DNA from: an uncultured Saprospiraceae bacterium
GTDB lineage: Bacteria; Bacteroidota; Bacteroidia; Chitinophagales; Saprospiraceae
Direction: 5' to 3'
NCBI GenBank assembly: GCA_937997635.1
Contig: CALLFA010000017.1
Location: forward strand, 1-61,020
DNA length: 61,020 nt
Part shown: positions 55,276-61,020 of the stretch, one piece after another
Numbering within the stretch: position 1 is the stretch's first letter
Layout: every line of letters begins with the position of its first letter
Notes under the pieces: model-generated
What the model was told of the DNA's origin: nothing
What the model saw: the letters and a program-made list of their open reading frames with translations, nothing else
Databases searched by the model: none
Program-made: the position numbers and the translations under genes

Positions 55276-58200
55276 CTATTTCAATAACTTTAAATTCGAT
55301 TTTTTAAATAGAGAATTATACGCTTTAAATCCGTCTACTATTTTTTCTTGCGCAGATTTTACTTCTTGATATTCTGTTTTTAAGTCACTCAATCGACTTT
55401 TCATTCCATCGGTAATGGTTGGAATCATACCGCCCATTCGATCCATTAAATCGCTACATTCTGCTGATAATTTATTGGGAAAATTAATGACATCTTGGAA
55501 TGTCTTTTGCTTGGGTTGCAACACTAATTTTTCCCAGTCAGCTAATTCTTTAGATAAGTCTTTGCCGTAGTTTATCAATTCTTCAGCATCCTCCTCATCT
55601 TCAAATAATTTTTGGACTGTGTTGATGCGCTCTTTAGTTTGATGCATGTCCGCTGCTGATTCTTGTAAGTCTCTTGCCATTTCTTCTGCTGCAGTAATGA
55701 GTTTGTATTGAGCATCATATTCTTGTTGGCTCGCTTTTATTCTTGGATCAGCCAATAACACTGCTTCAGTAGTCAAGGTGTTATCTCCTGCTGACAAGGA
55801 TACAGTATAGGTACCTGGTGGAACCATCGGCCCGCTATAGCCGCCCAGTAAAAATCTGCCGTCCACGCCTTTCATTTGTTCTTTGCGCATATCCCAGTTG
55901 ATTCGATTCACACCTTTTTTTCTAGCTAATTTTTTTGGTTTCGATGGGCCGCCAGGATAAGACTTAAATGCTTTTTCTGCATTGCTCGAATACGTTCGGA
56001 GTGTGTTGCCATTTCCATCTTGAATGGTCATCACCAAATCAACAGAATCAGGTAAGTTGTCAGAAACGTAATAGTCAATCAATATCCCTGTTGCAGGATT
56101 CTGTCCTAGATTTACATCTCGTCTTCCTCCCGTACTTAAGCGATAACTTGGCTTTGGAGTAAATAGCACGATGTCATCATTGGGATCACCTCCTTGTTGT
56201 AAGCAAGATAAATCATCAAGTATCCAGAAAGATCTTCCGGAGGTAGCAACCACCAAGTCATTGTCTCTGAAGGTCAAATCAGTAATTGGACAATGAGGCA
56301 TATTCAGCCGAAAGGTTTTCCAATTTTGGCCGTCGTCCTCCGATATGTAAATACCGCTTTCTGTTCCTGCAAAAAGTAGTCCTTCTGCTTTTTCATCTTC
56401 TCTAACGACTCGGACATAATCTTCAGCATCGATCCCATTCACTCTCTTTTGCCATGTTTTCCCATAGTTTTCAGTGACATAAATCATCGGACTAAAGTCG
56501 TTGAATTTATATTTGGTAACAGCAGCATACGCTTTTGCAGGATTGTGAGGCGAGACATCAATCGCATTTATGAGTGCTTCACCAATACCTGGTGGAGTTA
56601 CATTTTGCCAATTTTCACCTGCATCAGTACTCACATGAATAAGGCCACAATCACTTCCCGCCCATAACACATCCGCTGAGTGTGGCGACGCTTCAAGGTA
56701 GCTGATTGTATTGTATACTTCTCCGCCAGCACCTTCATTGGTATAAGGAGCTCCACCAGGACCTTGTTTTGCCTTGTCATTGTTGGTTAAGTCTGGACTT
56801 ATTTCTTCCCAAGTAACTCCGCCATTGGTTGTGCGCAGCACATGATTGCCGCAATGATAGATGGTGTTCGGATCTTGTGGAGAAGCGACGATTGGAGCAT
56901 TCCAGTTAAACCGATATTTCATTTCACTTGGTGTCCAACCTAGACCGACAGTAGGGTAGGCAAGGATGTCCGTTTGTTCTTGAGTCTCTCTATCCATGAC
57001 GCTAATATTTCCTTGATAACAGCCACCATAAATTTGAGTAGGGTTGTCAGGGTCAAAAGCTAAAAAAGCACTTTCGCACCCAGGACCATTAAACCAATCT
57101 TTCCAGCCTATTCCAGGTGAGCCTGTTCGACCAGCTGTTACGATTGAGGAATTGTCTTGCTGACCACCGTATACATTGTATGGAAAAACATTGTCTGTAA
57201 TGACTCTATAGAATTGAATGGTCGGTTGATTTTGTTGGGATGACCAAGTGCTTCCGCCATTGAAAGTAACGCAAGCGCCACCGTCATTTAGTAATAAAAT
57301 ATTGGATGGGTTTTCTGGATTGATCCACATATGGTGCTGATCACCGTGTGGATTGCGGATTGTCTTAAATGATTTGCCACCATCCGTAGATTTGAGCATC
57401 GGTGCATTCAGCACATACACGACGTCTTCATTTTGTGGGTCTGCAAAAATCTCTATATAGTACCACGCACGTGCCACCGTTATTCTGTCTTTCGTTGTTT
57501 GCTTCCAAGTCTTGCCGCCGTCATTGGATCGATACACACCTGCCTTTTCTCCTTCTGCTTCAATGTTGGCATAGACCACTTGTGGATTCGCTGGCGAAAT
57601 ATCTACTGCAGTTTTACCCAAGTCAGCAGGTAGTCCCTTCGTGACGGTTTCCCAATTTTCTCCTCCATCTGTTGATTTGTAAATAGCAGATCCTTTACCA
57701 CCACTTACCACTTGCCAAGGCAGTCGTCGGTGGTCCCACATACTCGCAAATAGTATCATCGGATTAGAAGCATCCATGGCTAGGTCTGCTGCGCCTGTGC
57801 GATTGTCAACATACAATACTTTTCGCCACGTTAGTCCACCATCCATAGATTTATAAACACCTCTGTCTTGACTGTCTCCGTGTACAGCACCTTGAACGGC
57901 CACAAATACCACATCAGCATTTTGTGGGTGTACCCGTATTTCAGAAATGTGTCTTGAATTGTCTAAGCCTAGGTGTTGCCAGTTGATGCCACCATCGACG
58001 GACTTATAAACCCCATTGCCATGAGAAGTCATCACACCTCTGACGGCATGTTCACCCATACCAGCATATATGATATTTGGGTTGGATGTTGCAACCGCAA
58101 TGGCGCCAACACTTCCAGTCTTGATCTGACCATCGGCAATTGGATTCCAGGTAACGCCGGCATCGGTTGTTTTCCATATGCCACCTCCGGTACTTCCCAT

Positions 58201-58407
58201 ATAATAGGTCAACGGATCACCATGGACTCCACTTCCAGCAACACTTCTCCCTCCGCGAAACGGACCAATGTTTCGGTATTGGAGACCAGCGTATAAGCTG
58301 TCAGGAGTTGATAACCATTCACTCGAATTCTGAGCATAGAGAGCATTGTTTGTAAAAAATGAGCATACAAAAAGTAGACATAAAACAGTGGTGTAGATAA
58401 TTTTCAT
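55276..58407 (-). CDS. Large secreted BNR/VPS10-type beta-propeller protein
   Basis: A 1,043-residue protein with a signal peptide (about 1-26, ending NALYAQ). The N-terminal 750 residues are BNR-like propeller repeats (GGGIWKTTDAGVTWNPI, VYKSVDGGINW, YKSTDGGENWETV, VYRSNDGGKTWKQT), the pattern shared by sortilin/VPS10 and xyloglucanase-type propellers. The C-terminal part (about 760-1040) is a beta domain followed by helical segments. No catalytic pair was identified. It is probably periplasmic or secreted. Such proteins are often annotated as glycosyl hydrolases without proof. Confidence 0.87.
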   Translation of the reverse strand: MKIIYTTVLCLLFVCSFFTNNALYAQNSSEWLSTPDSLYAGLQYRNIGPFRGGRSVAGSGVHGDPLTYYMGSTGGGIWKTTDAGVTWNPIADGQIKTGSVGAIAVATSNPNIIYAGMGEHAVRGVMTSHGNGVYKSVDGGINWQHLGLDNSRHISEIRVHPQNADVVFVAVQGAVHGDSQDRGVYKSMDGGLTWRKVLYVDNRTGAADLAMDASNPMILFASMWDHRRLPWQVVSGGKGSAIYKSTDGGENWETVTKGLPADLGKTAVDISPANPQVVYANIEAEGEKAGVYRSNDGGKTWKQTTKDRITVARAWYYIEIFADPQNEDVVYVLNAPMLKSTDGGKSFKTIRNPHGDQHHMWINPENPSNILLLNDGGACVTFNGGSTWSSQQNQPTIQFYRVITDNVFPYNVYGGQQDNSSIVTAGRTGSPGIGWKDWFNGPGCESAFLAFDPDNPTQIYGGCYQGNISVMDRETQEQTDILAYPTVGLGWTPSEMKYRFNWNAPIVASPQDPNTIYHCGNHVLRTTNGGVTWEEISPDLTNNDKAKQGPGGAPYTNEGAGGEVYNTISYLEASPHSADVLWAGSDCGLIHVSTDAGENWQNVTPPGIGEALINAIDVSPHNPAKAYAAVTKYKFNDFSPMIYVTENYGKTWQKRVNGIDAEDYVRVVREDEKAEGLLFAGTESGIYISEDDGQNWKTFRLNMPHCPITDLTFRDNDLVVATSGRSFWILDDLSCLQQGGDPNDDIVLFTPKPSYRLSTGGRRDVNLGQNPATGILIDYYVSDNLPDSVDLVMTIQDGNGNTLRTYSSNAEKAFKSYPGGPSKPKKLARKKGVNRINWDMRKEQMKGVDGRFLLGGYSGPMVPPGTYTVSLSAGDNTLTTEAVLLADPRIKASQQEYDAQYKLITAAEEMARDLQESAADMHQTKERINTVQKLFEDEEDAEELINYGKDLSKELADWEKLVLQPKQKTFQDVINFPNKLSAECSDLMDRMGGMIPTITDGMKSRLSDLKTEYQEVKSAQEKIVDGFKAYNSLFKKSNLKLLK

Positions 58408-58509
58408 AGTTATGGTATTGAGCAGAAAAGATACGAAGAAGAATTGTGATGAAATGCCTTAACCTATATTGGATTTTTTAGTCTAGATGACTAAAGATTT
58501 TTCTTCGAC

Positions 58510-58947
58510 TTACACATGCTTGTTCATCACATATAAGTCTAGGCCTTTTCCCCAATAGTCTTTTTCTATTTGAATGGTTTTGTAACCGAATTTTTCGAAA
58601 AATACATTGGTAAACTGAGATGTTCTTACTGTATATTTTTGGAGGCCATGTGTCTGTCTAAATTGATTATGACAATAGTTTACAGCTAATCGTCCCAAAC
58701 CATTGCCTTTGTGTTCTGGATCAAAAAATATCCACGTAATACTCGCTTCAGATCTCGCCAGATCGATAATTAAACCAAAGCCACCAACAATGGTTTGATC
58801 GATTTCAACCACTCGATATGTTTCAGCTTTTTTATCGAGATAGTCATCTAAATCTGCTAATTCTGATGCGTCAAAATATGTTGGAATATTAAGCTTGAAT
58901 ATGTCCAATAGTCTTTGCTTATCACGCTTGGTATAAGGCCTTATCAT
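58510..58947 (-). CDS. GNAT family N-acetyltransferase
   Basis: A 145-residue cytoplasmic acetyltransferase of the GNAT fold. MIRPYTKRDKQRLLDIFKLN is the usual N-terminal strand-helix, and FFDPEHKGNGLGRLAVNYC is the acetyl-CoA-binding motif A (Q/RxxGxG/A type). The C-terminal FTNVFFEKFGYKTIQIEKDY completes the fold. The acceptor substrate is not evident. Its start lies six bases after the isomerase stop, so the two are probably co-transcribed. Confidence 0.9.
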   Translation of the reverse strand: MIRPYTKRDKQRLLDIFKLNIPTYFDASELADLDDYLDKKAETYRVVEIDQTIVGGFGLIIDLARSEASITWIFFDPEHKGNGLGRLAVNYCHNQFRQTHGLQKYTVRTSQFTNVFFEKFGYKTIQIEKDYWGKGLDLYVMNKHV

Positions 58948-58953
58948 AGGACA

Positions 58954-59847
58954 TTACAACAGGTGCATCAAATGTTGCTTTAAAAAACTAGCACTATCTT
59001 CTGCGCTCTTGAGTGCGCTGTGTGTGAAATTACCTCCTTGCTCAATATAGTAGTAGACGAGCCCTGATTTTTCCGGATCAGGTAATACGTTCGCATAATT
59101 GATAGCACCATTTCCCAGTTCAGTGTAATCTCTGGTCTTAGCATCCATATCCTTGATGTGCCACATGACGAACCTTCCAGGTTGTTTATCGATCAACTCT
59201 TTGGGCGTTGTTCGACCTGCGTGCATGACCCAATACATGTCTGTTTGCAATTTGACCAATGCTGGATCGGTGTCATCCATGATGAGATCATAAGCACATA
59301 TCCCATCGTGATCATCAAATTCAAACCCATGATTATGGTAAGCAAATGTCAAGCCCGCATCTGCCACTTGTTGACCGATAGGATTCAATTTACTCACCAT
59401 CAATTTGTAGCCGTCCATATTTCTGTAGTCAGGTGCTAGCCACGGCCAAGTAATGTAAGGGCTGTTGAGTGCTTTTGCTCCTTTGATGCATTGATCAACA
59501 TACCATCGCAATTCCTTATCAGATTTATCGAGATAATCTGTAAAGCCATAATGCCCACTCGTGACGGTCAGATTCATCTCGTCCAGATGCTGTTTAAAGT
59601 CTTGTGCATCTATACCATAATAGGTGACTTTTTCTGGATCGAATCCATAGATTTCAAAATCTTCATATGCCATTTGCTTCATTAATGTCAATGTACCGAT
59701 TGGGTCTTTTTGCATATCTGCATTGACACTATAGAGTTGGTATCCGAGTTTGAACTTAGGTTTCAATTCGTTTTGATTTGCGCTTACAGGCATCACTGAT
59801 GCTGTTGCAAGTAAGGAACTGTTTTGAATGAATTTTCTTCTTTCCAT
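58954..59847 (-). CDS. Sugar phosphate isomerase/epimerase-like TIM-barrel protein, exported
   Basis: A 297-residue protein that begins MERRKFIQNSSLLATASVMP, a twin-arginine-like export signal, so it is probably periplasmic. The barrel has FKLGYQLYSVNADMQKDPIG, YHNHGFEFD (a metal-ligand His/Glu segment), DMYWVMHAG and WHIKDMD (further ligand residues), all typical of the xylose-isomerase-like AP-endonuclease-2 family. The reaction is not defined; related proteins modify sugars or inositols. It is downstream of a Bacteroidota-type intergenic region that includes tandem repeats. Confidence 0.88.
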   Translation of the reverse strand: MERRKFIQNSSLLATASVMPVSANQNELKPKFKLGYQLYSVNADMQKDPIGTLTLMKQMAYEDFEIYGFDPEKVTYYGIDAQDFKQHLDEMNLTVTSGHYGFTDYLDKSDKELRWYVDQCIKGAKALNSPYITWPWLAPDYRNMDGYKLMVSKLNPIGQQVADAGLTFAYHNHGFEFDDHDGICAYDLIMDDTDPALVKLQTDMYWVMHAGRTTPKELIDKQPGRFVMWHIKDMDAKTRDYTELGNGAINYANVLPDPEKSGLVYYYIEQGGNFTHSALKSAEDSASFLKQHLMHLL

Positions 59848-59987
59848 GATGGTAGAGTGTGTTGTGTGGTGAAGATACGGGTTTTATGGATGTTTTTGAT
59901 TCTAAAAATTAGATTAGGTGAGATACTTTGAGATGAGTTTAACAGACAACTTGATCGTGCTTCTTAGTGGACTGTACTATGGAGGTA

Positions 59988-60216
59988 ACATTTAAAATTA
60001 AACATTAACTAGATTAGAATTTAATATTATTCCCTTGTGAAAAACCATTAAACATTAAACATTCAAAATTAAACATTACTAAATTAGGATTTAATGTTAA
60101 TCCCTTGTGAAAAATCATTTAACATTAAACATTTAAAATTATACATTAACCAGCTTAGAATTTAATGTTATCCCCTTGTGAAAAATAATTAAACATTAAA
60201 CATTTAAAATTAAACA
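59988..60216. repeat. Tandem repeat of about 70 bases, three copies
   Basis: The word AACATTTAAAATTAAACATT and the later CCCTTGTGAAAAA recur three times with a period of 70-71 bases (CCCTTGTGA at 60032, 60102 and 60173). The last partial unit runs into the stop codon of the GH113-like gene. The flanking 59848-59987 bases hold no gene. Confidence 0.8.
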
Positions 60217-61020
60217 TTATTCACCATATCCTTCAGCTATAACAAGCAGAGCCTTTTTATCCTGTGGAGTAAAGTCAATATTTTTATTCCCACGTCTGTC
60301 TCTGCCATCACTCCGCCACTGCCACAAATGCATACCAGCAAACCAGTCTTGTTTCCATACCGTCTCAAACACAGCCTGATAGCAATTGGCTTGGGTGATG
60401 TCTGATGGTTCTAAATTGTCGTCACCGCCGTAATCAATCCATGTCCATGGTTCTATAGCTGCGTTGGCGGAACTCTTGTAGCCAATCTCTGTAAATAAAA
60501 TGGGTTTTTGGTTTTCATGGCTCAACTTGGATAAGCCGGGGAGTTTATTTTCCCATGCCTCTTTTAATACCTTCAGCGTTGGATTCTTTTTATTGGCCAA
60601 TGGGAAATACGCTTGTATTCCAATGTAATCTAATTCATCCCAAAAGTTAATTCGATCATATTCTTTATACCAATTGGCAGCATAGGTCAGTTCGCCATTA
60701 TAAATGCTTTTTATCTCTTTGGTCAAGTCTTTCCAAAACTCTGGTTTTTCTGTAGTCAGTCTGGTTAACTCTGTACCAACACAAAACATATCTGCATGTG
60801 CTTCTTCAGCGAGTTTTGCATAATTGAGTATAAACGCTCGATAATCGGTACTCCACGTTTCCCAGTTTTCTTTGTTGCTCGGAAAAATATCTGATCGCCA
60901 TTTTCCATCTCTTGGATTATGCATCCAGATGTGTGGCTTTAAGAAAACCTTGAAACCAAGGTTTTTGGCAAGTACCATTTGATCCACCCAGCGCTTGTTC
61001 CTTCGCTCAAGTTCTTCAGG
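60217..61020 (-). CDS. GH113-like glycoside hydrolase, 5' end outside window
   Basis: About 267 codons of a TIM-barrel hydrolase are visible. The frame is open to the right edge (PEELERRNKRW directly precedes the VDQMVLAKNLGF segment), so the start lies outside. Motifs include KPHIWMHNPRDGKW, MFCVGTELTRL (probable acid/base Glu) and KPILFTEIGYKSS (probable nucleophile Glu), as in GH113 beta-mannanases. The tail WAGMHLWQWRSDG is usual in the family. Predicted to act on mannan-type glycans, but other hexosidases of this fold are possible. Tandem repeats begin directly after its stop. Confidence 0.82.
   Translation of the reverse strand, partial: PEELERRNKRWVDQMVLAKNLGFKVFLKPHIWMHNPRDGKWRSDIFPSNKENWETWSTDYRAFILNYAKLAEEAHADMFCVGTELTRLTTEKPEFWKDLTKEIKSIYNGELTYAANWYKEYDRINFWDELDYIGIQAYFPLANKKNPTLKVLKEAWENKLPGLSKLSHENQKPILFTEIGYKSSANAAIEPWTWIDYGGDDNLEPSDITQANCYQAVFETVWKQDWFAGMHLWQWRSDGRDRRGNKNIDFTPQDKKALLVIAEGYGE

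Noticed and set aside
59988..60216. CRISPR array
   Set aside because: Only three units of 70 bases and no spacer pattern; it is a plain tandem repeat.

Overview
The window comes from a low-GC, AT-rich chromosome of the phylum Bacteroidota, most likely a marine Saprospiria-like (Lewinella-type) bacterium. Evidence: a C-terminal type IX secretion (T9SS) sorting domain on a giant adhesin, an ECF sigma/FecR/TonB-receptor cassette, DUF4249 and DUF2490 proteins, a PVC-type heme protein, NtrC-like AAA+ proteins with GSFTSA in place of GAFTGA, and Bacteroidota promoter boxes (TAnnTTTG) just before several starts. No tRNA, rRNA, CRISPR array or prophage was seen. The placement is inferred from gene content; no marker gene was compared.

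Layout. 1-5 kb: partial pyruvate dehydrogenase E2 (minus), recR, a glycosyltransferase fused to a decayed sugar-transferase-like region, and an M20 amidohydrolase. 5-7 kb: a DUF4249 lipoprotein and a toxin-antitoxin pair. 7-17.3 kb: an M28 membrane peptidase, an NtrC-type regulator lacking its DNA-binding domain, a LOG protein, an R2-like ligand-binding oxidase, a lipoprotein, and a DUF3604/GMC-oxidoreductase pair. 17.7-32.3 kb: a 2.5-thousand-residue T9SS adhesin followed by ECF sigma factor, FecR anti-sigma, TonB-dependent receptor and S9 peptidase, which reads as one surface-signalling island. 32.5-46.7 kb: a heme/HEAT-repeat lipoprotein, lipA, regulators, a TPR histidine kinase with its LuxR-type response regulator, a YadA-head-like repeat protein, an MFS transporter and an amine oxidase. 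46.7-47.7 kb: a block of nested palindromic repeats. 47.7-55 kb: TetR, SulP transporter + beta-carbonic anhydrase + DUF2490 operon, then divergent oxyR/katG with a clear operator. 55-61 kb: a large BNR/VPS10-type protein, GNAT, a TIM-barrel isomerase, 70-bp tandem repeats and a partial GH113-like hydrolase.

The most notable non-coding signals are these. (1) Two families of about 157-bp miniature inverted-repeat elements are flanked by TA: one copy of each stands alone (35961-36117 and 44152-44308), and a third locus (51422-51731) has one nested inside the other. (2) Two pairs of 18-bp palindromes with identical 26-bp centre spacing and identical 8-bp spacers lie upstream of both the kinase/regulator operon and the YadA-like gene, suggesting one regulon. 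(3) The adhesin's SdrD-like repeats alternate as a two-unit higher-order array.

All functions are read from sequence motifs and family knowledge; no database search was run.
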